Assembly: GCF_008728515.1 (NCBI RefSeq)
Contig: NC_044981.1
Location: 129,306,884-129,370,883 of the forward strand
DNA length: 64,000 nucleotides
Reading direction: 5' to 3'
Origin: Papio anubis
Lineage: Eukaryota; Chordata; Mammalia; Primates; Cercopithecidae
Part shown: positions 16,305-30,282 of the stretch, one piece after another
Layout of the letters: the number at the start of each line of letters is the position of its first letter
Numbering within the stretch: the first letter of the stretch is position 1
The notes under the pieces: generated by a model
The model's input: only the letters and a program-made list of their open reading frames with translations
Told to the model about the DNA's origin: nothing
Database searches by the model: none
Program-made: the position numbers and the translations under genes

Positions 16305-19300
16305 TCAAGGGGTTTCAAAGCTCAGAAGGGCCCTTTGCTCTGTTTCCTTCAAGGATACAATTCTTTTCTCTTTCTTTTTTTTTGTTGTTGTTGATCATGT
16401 TTTTGTTGAAATAAAATCTCTAAAGGTGGTATAAGTTTAAAAAACACATTTTGTCTTTTTTGGTTGAAAAATTCCTATTATTAATCTCTGTATTTTTGGC
16501 AGGGTTGGGGGGAACTAGGCATTAAATAGGCTGAGGACATTCTATGAAACTATTCTGCCTAGTCATGGAACCATGAACAAAGTCTACAGAAATATCAGGA
16601 AAAATCAAATGTAATTATAGCATGAAAACATATAATTCCATTAGTGACGCTCTGTGCTTTTGAGGAATGTTCACTGATGCAAGACAATAAAACTGAGCTC
16701 CACACTACTCTGTTATGTTTCTGATGATTACTGCCCTAAAGATATATATTTCAGATAGCAGTTCAGAAGTATCTGATTTAAAAGGTTTTCCTTCTGGAGA
16801 CCAGGTTGGTTAGGCTCTTATCCTGTGATTTGCCAATTTTTCTTTTTAAGTTTTAAATACAATTATTGAATTTCTTCACTTCATTCTTCACATTCTTTGC
16901 ATTTGCAGATCAGATTTATGGGGATGGGAGAAAACATACTGTTCCTTTTGATTGTTACTTTGATCAATTCCATGCTTCTGAAGTACGTAACTCTCTGTGC
17001 TACCCAAACAGTGATAGGAAAATCCATGAAGAATGCATTTTGTACATCTGATAAGCATGCAAACAAGTATAATTTTAAAAAAAGCAAAATGCAAGAATCT
17101 GCTAGCAAGCAAGCATGGCATGTGGTATGATAAAAACTGCAGTTGAGCACCCCACTGGAATGCAACCCCACAGCACTAGGAGGGCTGGTCATTTGTTTTT
17201 CAAGCTGTGGCGGTTCCACATCACACACTCTATGAGAGCCAGGACTTAGTAAGCATTTTGGCAAAATATCATTTGTAACTGGGAAAGTTTAGGTTTGTGG
17301 TTTGCTGGAGTGTGAACTAGCTGTATTTTACTAAGGTTTCCAGAGAGCAAGGCCTATTGAAAGAGAGATGTTTCGTCAGCCATGCCAAAGGCTTGGCACA
17401 GATGGGCCGGGGATAGTCATGCCATCAGCCAAGGAAAACCATGCCTGTAAGAGGTGATGATCTTGTTTCTAAGAGAATGTCTGGGGCGGGCTTACTTTCA
17501 AATATCTAATTTTACTTTTTGTTTTTTTCCAACTTACTAAGTCACCAGGACAGCTAATTCTAAGTGAGCAGATTACAGCACTGCATTTTTCCAGCTAAAG
17601 GACTCACAGATCCAAGAATCCAAGAAAGATGACTGGACATTTGGTGGGTGTAGCCTTAGCAATGCTGGGCACCCTCCATCTTGCCAAACTGCTGTGAAGG
17701 AGCTGCCAGCACCTGCAATTGCACTGTTTTATCAGGCATTTGAGAATGAAACATACTTTTGGATTGAACTCAAGTTTTATACAGAGATGTTTGCTCATTT
17801 TCATTAGATGTTTGTAGAATTACGGGCACCTTATGAATCAAGCGTTGCTTTTTTTTTTATTTGCATTTAAGTGTAGTGAGTGTTGAGTTTAGGGTCTAAA
17901 ATGAGGTGATAGCAAAAACTTGGATAGAGGAAAAAAGTGGGATAATAAAGGCACTAACAGGGTTTTGTGGAAGTTCTGATATATATTATACATATTATAA
18001 AAGTTCCAAAAGGTTCAAAGTGTCTACAACGGAGTTTAATAGGAGGAAAATTGAACTACTGCCAATTTATTCTGTATACTGCTGTATCAAAATACTGAAA
18101 CTATTCCCCAGACATTTTACTGAAAAGAGAGAGAGAGAGAGACAGAGAAGAGGAAGATGAAGAAAATAAATAGCTCTTGGCCTTTAAATGTGTGGTTCTA
18201 AGCCAGATGTTACCAGTGTATAATCAAGGCAGGATCCAGTAGAGCACTTCTCTAAATCAAAATACTAACGCCTATTAGCCATGTGAACACAGAGCATAAA
18301 TTGGAGCCAGACTGTCTGTCTATGGGCCTCTGCCCTGCATTGGGCCATCAGCTGGAATTCCTCCTCTAGGGACACACTGCAAAAATATCTCTGGAGAGGC
18401 AACAATTATGTATTTTTAAAGAAACTAAGGACTTTTTTTTTCTTTTAAAGACATCAACCTCTTGAAACAGGTTTTTTTTTAATTTTTATTTTGGGACTCG
18501 TAGCACATGTGTAGACATGGGCACACAGAGATAGAAGATATGCAAGTTCATCACGGAAGAAAGAAGGCAGACCAGCTCTCATGAACCTGGTGGAAAAAGT
18601 TACTGGATTTTTTAGAATACATATACTCTCTAAATCATAAGAAATAAAATGAAATTCAGTCACAAATCACAAGGGAAATTTTACAAATGTGATACTTGTC
18701 TATGATGGATAGGTAGTGGGCTTACAAGTTCTTAGGAGGAACTGGAGAATGGTTTCAGGAACATTCATTTACTCATCACATATTTATTGAGTGACTATTA
18801 TGTATTAGAGACGTTCAAATTCTAAGCAGAGAGCAGATAACCAAAAAAGCAAAGCCCCTACCTTTATGGGGTTTATATTATATTATTACCCGATAAACAG
18901 ACAAGAAAACAAGGGAATATCAGGTGGTGATAAAGCTACGAAAGAAAAACCAGGATACGCAGATACAGAAGTGATGAGGATGACTGGAGAGGGCTAAAGA
19001 GAAAGCCCCTTTCAGGAGGCAATGGCAGAGACAGAAACAAAGGCCTGACAAAGGCAAAGGAGCTAGGCATGAACAGGCGCCATGGTGGCGAACATACGGA
19101 GAGCCCAGAGGCGAGGACAAGTGTGTGTGAGAGAAACAGTGTGAGGAAGGGGGACCCTGACCAGGGAGGGGAAAGGAAACAATGATTTTAAGAATGCAAG
19201 AGTGCTCCACTGAATGTCTGTGAGAGACCACAGCAAGATAAGCCAAGAAGGAACACTTGATTTGGCAACGAGGTGGCTCCTCAGACTTGGCAAGTGTCAT

Positions 19301-19883
19301 GTTATGGCAAAGCTGGAAAGAGCAGAGAAAGAGAGCAGTCACCGGAGGGGAAAATGGGCTCAAGAAGCTCTTCTAATGATAGGAATGTGACAGCAGACAT
19401 GATGGTGTGATGGGAAGAATCTAGAAGAGTGAGAAACTGGTGGCTTAGCGAAAGAAGTTCTTTCAGGAATCCTTGGGTAGCTGAGGGGGGCACAGAACCA
19501 GGGTGCGAGAGGTGCAAGAGACAGCAGAGACTGTGGCTATAGATGTAGGGGGCACGGATTTGGTGGTGCAAAGATGACAGAATTCGTTTGCTTTTTTCCC
19601 CCTAGTAATTGAGGAGGTTTGTACAGAACTGGGAGAGGTATGCTTGCTCTCCCTTCAGCTCTTCAAAACCTGCAACAGGAAGAGTTCATGACCCCAAGAG
19701 TGCTTGCACCCACTTGAGATTTGTGGCCACATTCAGCTGCTGAGGTACAGGCAGTCAGTGGGGTTTTCTGCAAGATGAATCTGATGGAAAAATAATGGGG
19801 TAAGGATAGAAAGGCATTATGGAAAAGTGAGGTTATAGTGGTACATAAAGAGGACTCCAAGCTGGGAGGATGACATCTAAGAC

Positions 19884-20030
19884 AGGGGTTCTCAGACTCC
19901 ACTATGCATGGGAAACACCTGCGGAGCTTTCACAATGCCTGTTGCTCAGGCCATACCCCATACCAACTAAATCGGATTATCTGAGGTGGGTCCATGCATC
20001 AGTCATGCTAAAGCTCTGCAGTGAGTCCAA
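19884..20030. mobile_element. MER5A-like hAT element
   Basis: AGGGGTTCTCAGACTCCACT through CACCTGCGGAGCTTTCACAA and CTGAGGTGGGTCC follows the MER5A non-autonomous hAT-Charlie consensus. Confidence 0.7.
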
Positions 20031-20067
20031 CGTACAAATGAGATGGAGAGTCAGCAGATGACAACCT

Positions 20068-20228
20068 TGCTGCTCAAAGTGTGGTACACAGACCAGTACC
20101 ATTGGTATCACCTGGGAGCCTGTCAGAAAGGCACACCTATAGACCCTTCCCCAGATCTAGTTTGCCAGGTAGTTTAACAAGATTATCAGGTGATTCATAT
20201 ACATGTTACTTTTGAATAAACACTGGCC
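20068..20228. mobile_element. MER5-like hAT element
   Basis: CTCAAAGTGTGGTACACAGA, TATCACCTGGGAGCCTGTCA and TTTAACAAGATTATCAGGTG follow the MER5 consensus. It lies only 40 bases from another such copy. Confidence 0.7.
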
Positions 20229-21784
20229 TACGAGCTATTATAATGAGAGACTGGGATAGTTAAGAAAAATCAGAGCTGGCATGACCTTCTGGCTTTCCAA
20301 GAGTTAAGCCTCTGGGGTGCTTCCACAGGATGGCTGGTCTTGAGCCAGCGTGATCACTGAGTAGAACTGCGGCTTAGTGTACTTTCTCGGGAACTAGACT
20401 TCTCTAGAGTTGCCTACGAGGAAGAGTGCCTTTTCCACCCTTCACCTCCATAAAGATCATTCTGTGGACTTAACTTCAGGGACCCAATGTCTGATGGTGT
20501 CTTTTTCTTAGTGATGTAGCCAATTGTCTGCTGGGGAGCTGGTAAAGGTGAAAAGCCAGCACATTTTGCATTACAAGATTTTGTTCACAATTCAAGTGTT
20601 CAGTGTAAGCAATATATTTGCAGTTGAACATAGTTAATGTTGTCGAGCTTAAATTGTGTGATGAAGGGGATCATCACACAACTTACCACTAGAGGCTTCT
20701 ACAGGTTCAATCATAAGGGAATCCAAATGTATTAAACTAATAACAGAATAAATGTACTTCACGGTGAATTACAGTGGTAGTACATGGCAACAGTGTAACA
20801 TGGCACTTGGATGGAAAGAAAAATATCATGTTGGTGAGAATGACCGTGGGAGGATGAGTTAGAAAGCACAGGGCCCAGAGAAAAGTGGCAGAGCAGAGGT
20901 GGCAAATAAACACAACTAACGAGGCTCCTCAGGACTTCGGGAGAAAGGTGATTGACATGTTAGGAGACCGCTATAGGAGGAAAGGCCTAGGAGAGGGTTG
21001 ATGATGATTAAAGAATACTTAAGGTAAGTTAATGTTCTAATCCCCCACCTCCTCAAGATATTAGATTAAATGATTATCAACTGAGATCAAAGGAACTGAA
21101 AACTTCAGGGCAGTTTACAGAAGGCTGCTCTATGTGTTTTAAAGAGATTAGTTACCATTATCTCCTCTGGTACATTAGCTTCAAGTTAATCAATGTGATG
21201 TCCTTTCAAGATCGTTCCCCTTTTCTAACGTAATTCCCACAATTACTTGGTAAAGACGGGCTTAAAAAAAGTAATATATTTGGCTATTTAAGAGATCACA
21301 CAGAGCCATTCAATTTAATTTTTAAAAGAAATTATCAAAATAAACATATACTCAACACAAAGCTCTGAAAGGGGAGACAATAGGTAGCAATGATTCCCCA
21401 GTTCTCTAGGGAAGAGTTTGAGATATGTCACTGTCTTTGATTTGGCTTTATTTTCACATGCATATGTATGATATGTCTGTACACACTATATACGTACACA
21501 TGAACACACAATCAAACTTACTATAAGCTGCCAGTAAAAACATTATGCATTTTACAAGGCTTGTAAATTCTGTAATCATTCCTTTTATATAATATATACC
21601 AAAACCACTCTCTAGTCACCCTGCCATAGGTGCTACTTCTCTGCAACACTGAGCTTGCTGACTCATATTATGAGGTAAAACAACAGATACAAATATAAAA
21701 TGCAAATTTCCTTAGAAAAAATTCAGTTTCCTGTATTTCAGATTTCCTTGAAACTAAATAAATAGGTCATGCTTACTGAATGTT

Positions 21785-21990
21785 TATTCTGTGGTGAGTT
21801 TTAATGCATTAACTCATTTAACCCTCAGAATCAAATTACTACTTTTATTATTCTCCTCATTTTATATACAAGACAACTGGGGCTCATAAATGCTAAATAA
21901 ACTACTCAAGGTCACATGGGCACTAGGAGGGAGAGGTAGAATTTGAACTCAGGGTCATTCTCCCTCCAAAGCCAGAGCCCTCTAAGCATA
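21785..21990 (-). mobile_element. MIR
   Basis: TTAACTCATTTAACCCTCAG, a decayed CCTCATTTTATATACAAGAC, and AAGGTCACATGGGCACTAGG are the reverse complement of the MIR consensus. Confidence 0.75.
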
Positions 21991-23009
21991 TGGTATTTGT
22001 TAGCTCTGCCATTAGGACTGCCTCAGATCCATGGTACTAACACTTGATTAATTCTATTACTTTCTATTAAACCATGTTGGTTTTCTTTAGTCCAAATGCA
22101 CAAAAGTAAGCATTTATCTTCATGACTAGCCTATCATTTAAAATCCAGTCAAATGCCATGTTAGAAGTATTTTTCTACATAAATGTGTGTAGACTATTCA
22201 ATACACAAGTAATCAATTGATTAATTCTGATGAACATATTATTTCACCAGCACTATTGTTATATGCGATGTTGTCTAAAACAAGTAAGCAGTCTGGGGAA
22301 TCTGAATCTGAGTTTCACATTATCAGGCAACCATTCACTTTTCCTTCAGTTCCTTCACTTTTTACCCCTGACTTGGGCTATTTCCTCTGTGTCCTTACTG
22401 TGGAATAACTTTAGAGTATCACAGCTTCACAGCACATGATACATTAATGATCCAAAATAAACCAAATCCCTAAAGCGCAATTTATTCAGTTTTCTTCACC
22501 CTCCCCTGAAAACAAAAGGAATCACTGCAAGTTATCAGGTAAAATGATACATACAATTGATCAGGGAACAGAAATAATGTTCATAAACTCTAACATGATG
22601 GATGATTCCTGTTCTACATCCTGTCAAATTTACAAGCTCCTATTTTAGAGTTTTGCAGCGCAGAAACTGTACATGGCAATTGGTGCTCAGCTGCAAAACC
22701 CATCACCAGCCTCATAGCAGCAGGGCTCAGATAGCGAGGTTCCTCATTCACCATCATCAGAAATGTCCAGGAATAGTTCTTCTTGGAAAAGCAGTGTTGA
22801 CAATTGAACAGAGTCAAAAAGTGATAACATATTAGGAAGATGCTTGGGAAATTCACATTATTTAATTTATAAATGACAGTAGACTTTTCCAAAGGTTTCT
22901 TTAATTAAAACACAAAAGTTAGTTAGGACAATTTATGGGTAAAAGGTCATTCCTACATTATTGTGGTCCACACATTTTATTTTTATAGGTTGTGGGGAAA
23001 GAACATGAG

Positions 23010-23200
23010 ACCAAAATAATATAGAGATTAAGAACCTATCAAATAGATATGGATTCCACTGACCTTGCCACTTACGAGCTATATACAGTGGTACCAATCA
23101 CACAGGGTGATGGTAAAAGCTAATGAGAGAATGTATTTCACAGGACACTCAGCCAAGGGCCAGGCACACAGTAACCAGTCAAAAATGATACTCATTATTG
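23010..23200 (+). mobile_element. MIR
   Basis: Matches MIR order: GGATTCCACTGACCTTGCCA, CTTACGAGCTATATACAGTG, then AGCCAAGGGCCAGGCACACA with trailing MIR-like sequence. Confidence 0.6.
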
Positions 23201-23489
23201 TCCACTAATTATGGGTGGGGGGAGAGAAAGAAAGACAGTGAGATATGTAGGTAGGTATGGTAACTTCAGGATATGATTGACATCTCTGGTCTTTATAGGT
23301 GCAGCTCCCAGCTCGCTATACTTGAGGCCACTGCAGTGCCACTTCACCATTCTGCAGGAGTAAACATTGACCTTGCAGGTCTGAAAACACCTGCCTTTAG
23401 TTATTTCTCATTTTGGAGAAAGAAGGTATATGTTTAGGAATTTTCTCTAACCTAGGAGGTAGATGTAGTTATCACTGTGGAGTGTCACT

Positions 23490-23640
23490 TTTATATAAGT
23501 GTATTATCTCATTTAAGCCACCCTGTAACCCCTGAAGGAAATGATTTATAACCATTTTCAGATGAAACAGGCTCAGAGGTCAAACAGTTTGCCCTTAGGC
23601 ACAGCCAGGCACAGCCAGGCACAGGAGGTCCTTCTGACTT
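23490..23640 (-). mobile_element. MIR fragment
   Basis: TATTATCTCATTTAAGCCAC, CCATTTTCAGATGAAACAGG and CAAACAGTTTGCCCTTAGG match the MIR core in antisense. A short tandem CACAGCCAGG repeat follows at 23600-23622. Confidence 0.65.
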
Positions 23641-24360
23641 TTAGCTCAGTGTTCCTTCAGCTAGTCGACTGCCTTCCAGGCTGTATTGTGAGCAAGCATC
23701 AGGATTCAGGAACCCCTTTCATGGTGACCAAGAACAATGGGAAAGGGGTGGTCATGTAGGGGAAATGGGATCTCTCCAGTCCCCCATCTGTACATTTTAC
23801 CTAGAGCAGTTCTGCCCTTAGATGTTCTATACAGTGACGCTCTCAGTCATATGTGTGTAGAGGAATCTCTGGCTAAAATAATAAAAAAATCACTATGCTA
23901 TACCAGAATGTTACACTCTAAAATGCATATTGTGGAAGTAAGACTGATCTAAGAAATGAAAAGAATTAAGAACCCATAATAATTTTAAGGACTCATAATA
24001 ATTTCAAGCTTAGACAATCTTAACACTATAAAGGTCTTTTCCCCGCTCCCAGAAATAATGGCTCTGGTCACTTTTGTTATCAGCAATGCAAAGTTCTGAC
24101 TTAACTAATTGTCAGAATGACCTTATTTCAGTCAGTCCTCAAGGTTATTACTGATGACATGAGGGAACTGAGGGATTAAACCTAGTTATAGAGGATTCTT
24201 TTAAACATCTCATGACCTTTATTATGACAACATGCATTGAATGGCTATAAAATGTAAGCATTCCCTGTATCTATTTGACCATGGCCTTTTCTCAAAGACT
24301 ATTAATTAACATGTTCATTAGTTTGCTCAAGGAAAAAAAGTCTGGGAAATACTCTACTCT

Positions 24361-24535
24361 AGTGGTTCTCAAAATGCAGCCCAGGACTATGAGCTTTACC
24401 TGGAAATTTGTTCCAAAACCAGTGGTCCCACTCCAGATCTCCTAAATCAGAAACTCTAGGTTGTAACCCAGCGATCTGTGTTTAACAGGCCCTGCAGGTT
24501 ACTGTGACTCACACTCAAGTTTCAGAAGCACTGTT
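24361..24535. mobile_element. MER5A element
   Basis: AGTGGTTCTCAAAATGCAGC, CTAAATCAGAAACTCTAGG and CACACTCAAGTTTCAGAAGC follow the MER5A consensus nearly end to end. Confidence 0.8.
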
Positions 24536-24639
24536 CCTATTTAAGGCACGGCCATTCTTACTGCACAGCATCTTCTAAGTGGTCAACTTGTGTACGCTCT
24601 TATTCCTCTAAATTCTACTCTCTACATAGCAGATAATGA

Positions 24640-24762
24640 CAAACTTAAAACTCCCCTAACAGCTTCCCACTGCAACCAGAAAAAAAACCCAAACACCTTA
24701 CTATAATGAAGAGTCCTTGCCTGATCCAGCCCTTGCCTACCTCTCTGTTCTTATCTTCTACT
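24640..24762 (+). mobile_element. L2 fragment (left part, split by L1)
   Basis: CAGCTTCCCACTGCAACCAG and GAGTCCTTGCCTGATCCAGC match the L2 3' region (CCCATTGCC...AAGGCCCTCCACAATCTGGCCC). The L2 resumes near 33106 after the L1. Confidence 0.7.
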
Positions 24763-24823
24763 ATTTATTTTTTATTTTTGTGGGTACATAGTAGGTGTAT
24801 ATACACATGGAATAAATGAGATT

Positions 24824-25147
<324 letters not shown>

Positions 25148-25267
25148 TGATACAGGTATACAGTGCATAATAATCACACCAGGGTAAATGGGGTATCCAC
25201 CACCTCAAGTGTTTATCATTTCGTTGTGTTACAGACAATCCAATTAAACTCTTTTAGTTATTTGGTA

Positions 25268-25606
25268 ATTTTATTTATTTATTTATTTTTTACTCTGACA
25301 CCCAGACTGGACTGCAGTGGTGTGCACATGGCTCACTGCAGCCTCAAACTCTGAGCTCAAATGATCCTCCAACGTCAGCCTCCTGAGTATCTGAGAATAC
25401 AGCCATGTACCACCATGCCCAGCTAATTAAAAACAAAACAAAACAAAACAAAACAAAACAAAAAAACCTTTTTTTTTTTTTTTTTTACTGTAGAGGCAGG
25501 GTCTCACTATGTTGTCCAGGCTAATCTCCAACTCCTGGCCTCAAGTGATTCTCCTGCCCCACCTCCCAAAGTGTTAGGATTACAGGCGTGAGCTACTGTG
25601 CCTGGA
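25268..25606 (-). mobile_element. Old Alu (AluJ-like) inside the L1
   Basis: A diverged dimer runs from CTCTGACACCCAGACTGGAC to GAGCTACTGTGCCTGGA. ACTCTTTTAGTTATTT upstream (about 25248) and ACTCTCTTAGTTATTT downstream (about 25606) form a 16-base target duplication with one mismatch. The middle linker has expanded into (AAAAC)n at 25430-25466 followed by a T-run. Confidence 0.88.
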
Positions 25607-28600
25607 CTCTCTTAGTTATTTTTAAATGTACAATAAATTATTGTTGACTATAGTCAACAATATGAGGAGCTCAAATTTTCCTATTGAGTTGAGCTTTTGA
25701 TGTGCTATCAAATACTAGATCTTATTCATTCTGTCTAACTATATTTTTGTACCCATTAACCATCCCCACTAATGTACCTCTCAACAACTACCCTTCCCAA
25801 CCTCTAAACCTCATTCTACTCTCAATTTTTAGCTTTTAAATAAGTAAGAATATGTGAAGTTTGTCATCCTGAGCCTGGTTTATTTCACTTAAAGAGCGCC
25901 AGTTCCATCCATTGCTAAAAATGATAGGATCTCTGAATAGTACTCCATTGTGTATATGTACCACATTTTCTTTACCATTCATCTGTTGATGGATACCTAG
26001 GTTGCTTCCAAATCTTGGCTATTGTGAAAAGTGCTGAAATAAACATAGGAGTACAAATACCTCTTCGATATACTGATTTCCTTTCTGTCGGGTATATACC
26101 TAGCAATGAGATTGCTGGATCATATGGTAGTTCTATTTTTAGTTTTTGAGGAACCTCTAAACTGTTCTCCATAGCGGTGGTACTATTTTACATTCCCAAA
26201 AACAGTGTATGAGGGTTCCCTTTCCTGTACATCCTCATTGGCATTGACTGTCTTTTGGATATAAGCCATTTTAAGTGTGGTAAGATGGTATCTCATTGTA
26301 GTTTTGATTTGAGTTTCTCTGATGATCAATGATGGGAACACTTTTTCATGTACCTGTTTGCCATGTGTATGTCTTTTGAGAAATATCTATTCAAATTTCT
26401 TGACCGGTTTTTATTCAGATTATTAAATATTTTCTCATTGAGTTGAGCTCCTTACATGTTCTGCTTATTAATCCCTTGTATAATGGATACTTTGCAATAT
26501 TTTCTCCTATTCTGTGGATTATCTCTTCACTTTGTTGACTGTGTTCTTTGTTGTGCAGAAGCTTTTAAACTTGATGGCTCCCATTTATCCATTTTTGCCT
26601 TGGTTGCCTGTGCTTGTGGGGTACTGCTCAAGAAATCTTTCCCCAGTCCAGTGTCCTGGAGAGTTTCCCCAACGTTTTATTGTAGTAGTTTCATAGTCTG
26701 AGATCTTAGATTTAAGTCTTTAGTCCATTTTGATTTGATTTTTGTATGTGGCAAGAGATAGGGGTCTAGTTTTGTTCTTCTTCGCATGGATCTCCGTTAT
26801 CCCAGCACCATTTATTGAAGAGACTCTCCTCCCCTCAATGTATGTGCTTGGCAACTTTGTAAAAAATGATTTCACTGTAAATGTGTGAATTCGTTTCTAG
26901 GTACTCTATTCTTTTCATTGTTTTATATGTCTGTTTTTATGCCAGTACCAAGTTGTTTTTGTTACTATCATTTTGTGTTATAATTTGAAGTCAGGTAATG
27001 TGATTCTTCCAGTTTTATTCCTTTTGCCCAGGGTAACTTTGGCTATTCTGGGTCTTCTGTGGTTGCATATACATTTTAGGATTTTTTTTTCCTATTTCTG
27101 TGAAGAATGTCAGTAGTATTTTGATAGTAATTGCATTGAATTGATAGAATGCTTTGGGTAGAATGAACATTTTAACAATATTGATTATTCTAATCCACAA
27201 ACATGGAATCTCTTTTCATTTTTTTGATTTATCCCATCAATTTTTTATAGTTTTCACTGTAGAGATATTTCACTTCTTTGGTTAATTCCTAGGAATGTTA
27301 TTTTATATGTAGCTATTATAAATAGCATTACTGTTTAATTTCTTATTCAGATTATTCACAGCTGGAATATAAAAATGCTACTGATTTTTGTATGCTGATT
27401 CTGTATCCTGCAACTTTACTGATTTTATCAGCTCGAATAGTTTTTTGATGGCATCTTTAAGCTTTTCTAAAAATAAGATTATATCATCTACAAATAAGGC
27501 TAATTTGACTTCTTCCTTTCCAAATTGGATGCTCTTTATTTCTTTCCATTGTCTAACTGCTCTAAGTAAGACTTCCAGTACTATGCTGAATAACAGTGGT
27601 GACAGTGGGCATCTCTGTTGTGTTCTAGATCTTAGAGGAAAGGTTTTCAATTTTTCCCCATTCTGTGTGATACCAGCTGCAGGTCTGTCACATATGGCTT
27701 TCATTGTGTTGAGGTATTGTCCTTCTATACTCAGTTTTTTGAAAACTTTTATCAGGAAAGGACGTTGAATTTTATCAAATACTTTTTCAGCATCAGATGA
27801 AATAATCTTTATGTGTTTGTCCTTCATTCTGTTGGTATGATGTATCACATTGATTGATTTGCATATGTTGAACCATCCTTGCATCCCTGGGGTAAAGCCC
27901 ACTAGGGTCATGATGAATTGTATTTCCAATGTGTTGCTGAATTCAGTTTGCTAGTATTTTGTGGAGGATTTTCACATCAATATTTATCAAGGATATTGGC
28001 CTGTAGCTTTCTTTTTTTGATATGTCTTCATCTGGTTTTGGTGTCAGAGTAACACTAGCCCTGTAGAATGAGTTTGGAAATAATTCCCTCCTCTGTTTTA
28101 TGGAATAGTTTGAGCAGGGTTGCTATTAGCTCTTCCTTAAATGTTTTGAAAAATTCAGCAGTAAAGCCATAGGCTCCCAGGCTTTCTTTTCTTTTCTTTT
28201 TTTTTTGTTTTTGCTGGGGGACTTTTTATTACAGCTTCCATCTCCTGTTATTGGTCTCCTCACGTTTTGGACTTCTTCATGATTTAATCTTGGCAGCTTT
28301 GTATGTTTAATTATTGGTCCATTTCATCTAGATTTTCCAGTTTATTGGCATGTAGTTGCTCACAGTAGCCTCTAAGAATCCTTTGAATTTCTGAAGTATC
28401 GGTTGTTATGTCTCCTTTTTCATTTCTGATTTTACTTACTTGAGTCTTCTCTCCTTTTTTCTTAGCAAGGCTGGTTAAAGGTTTGTCTATTTTATTTATT
28501 TTTTTAAAAAACCAACTTTTCATTTTGTTGATCTTTTTTTTTTTTTATTTCAATTTCATTTATTTCTTCTCTGATCTTTCCCAGTTCTTTAAGAACTGGG

Positions 28601-28933
28601 AAAGCATCATTAGGTTGTTTATTTGAAGTTTTTCTACTTTTTTTGATGCAGACAATTACAGCTATAAACTTTTCTCTTAGTGCTGCTTTCACTGCATTCC
28701 ACAGGGTTTGCTATTTTGTGTTTCCATACTCAATTTTTTCTTTCAAGAAATTTTTAATTTCCTTCTTAATTTTTTTCATTGACCCATTGGTCGTTCAGGA
28801 GTTATTGTTTAGTTTCCATGTGCTTGCATAGCTTCCAAAATTCCTCATTATTGATTCCTAATTTTACTCCATTGTGGTCAAAGATACTTAATATAGTTTC
28901 AATTTTTTTGAATTTTTAAAGACTTTGTATTGT

Positions 28934-28962
28934 CTATATACTATATACTATATACTAATATA
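28934..28962. repeat. Short TATACTA tandem repeat
   Basis: About four copies of a 7-base TATACTA-type unit lie within the L1. Confidence 0.8.
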
Positions 28963-30247
28963 TAATCTATCACTGAGAATGATCCATGTGTGTAGGAGAA
29001 GAATGTATATTCTGCAGTTGTTGTATGAAATGTTCTGTAAATATCTACTAGGTCCATTGGGTTTTAAGTCTGTACAGATTAAGTCCAATGTTTCTTTGTT
29101 GATTTTCTGCCTGGATGATATGCCCAATGCTAAAAGTGGGGTGCTAAAGTCTCCAGTGACTATGGTATTGAGGTTCTCTCTCTCTCTTTAGTACTAATGA
29201 TATTTGCTTTATACAGCTGGGTACTCCAGTATTGAGTGCATACACATTTAAAACTGTTATATCCTCTTGCTTATTTGACTCCTTTATCATTATATAAAGA
29301 CCTTCTTTTGTCTAATTTTTATAGTTTTTTTTGTTTTACTTTTTGTGTTGAAATCCACTTTGATGGGTGTAACTATAGCTACTCTAGCTCTTTTTTGGTT
29401 TTCATTTTCAGGTAATATATTTTTCCATCCCATTATTTTCAGTCTCTGTGTGTCTTTATAGGTGAAGTGTGCTTCTTGTAGGCAAGAGATCAATGCGTCA
29501 TGGTTTTTTATCTATTCAGCCACTCTATGTCTTTTGATTGGAGAGTTTAGTACATTTACATTCAATGTTATTACTGATAAGTAAGGACATACTCCTGCCA
29601 TTTTGTTATTTGTTTGCTGGTTGTTTTGTGGTTTCCTCTTCCTTCTTCTTGCCTTCCTTTTACTAAAGATGATTTGTTTGTTTTAATTTCTTGCTTTGTA
29701 TTTTTTGGTGTATCTATTGTATATTTTTGATTTACAGCTATCATGAGGCTTGCAAGTAATATAACTCATTAATTGAAATTGATGGCAATGTAACACTGGT
29801 TACATAAACCAACAGACTAACAAACCACTAAAGAGAAAACTAATTTAAAAATCTACACTTTGACTCTGTCCCCCTGCTTTTTAACTATTTGTTGTTTCTA
29901 TTTATATCCTATTTTACTGTCTATGTCTTGAAAAGTTGTCATTGTTATTATTTTTAATTGGTTCATCTTTTAGTCTTTCTACTTAAAATATGAGTAGCTT
30001 ACATACCACAATTACAGTGTTACACTATTCTGTGTTTTTCTGTACTTTATTGTTACCAGTGAGTTTCTTAACTTCAGATGAGTTCTTACTGCTCATTAAC
30101 ACCCCTTTCTTGCAGATTGAAGAACTCCCTCTAGCATTTCTTATAGGATAAATCTGGTGTTGATGAAATCCCTCAGTTTTTGTTTGTCTGGGAAAGTATT
30201 TCTCCTTCATGTTTGAAGGATATTGTCACTGGATATACTAATCTAGG

Positions 30248-30282
30248 GTATATATATATAAAATATATATATATATATATTT
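30248..30282. repeat. (TA)n microsatellite
   Basis: An AT dinucleotide run, interrupted once by AAA, lies inside the L1 ORF1 region. Confidence 0.85.

Noticed and set aside
16881..17264. Overlapping open frames on both strands
   Set aside because: None resembles a known protein; mutual shadows in AT-rich intron.
18920..19363. 147-codon open frame on minus
   Set aside because: Low-complexity Ser/Cys/His-rich translation within what looks like a long old repeat; no start context, splice sites or family resemblance.
22614..22892. 92-codon minus frame containing a plausible-looking globular stretch
   Set aside because: No family recognised and no AG/GT boundaries in a phase compatible with EYA4.
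27378..27929. 183-codon open frame on minus with reverse transcriptase-like sequence
   Set aside because: Part of the decayed L1 ORF2 (FVDD box, broken on both sides), not a host or stand-alone RT gene.
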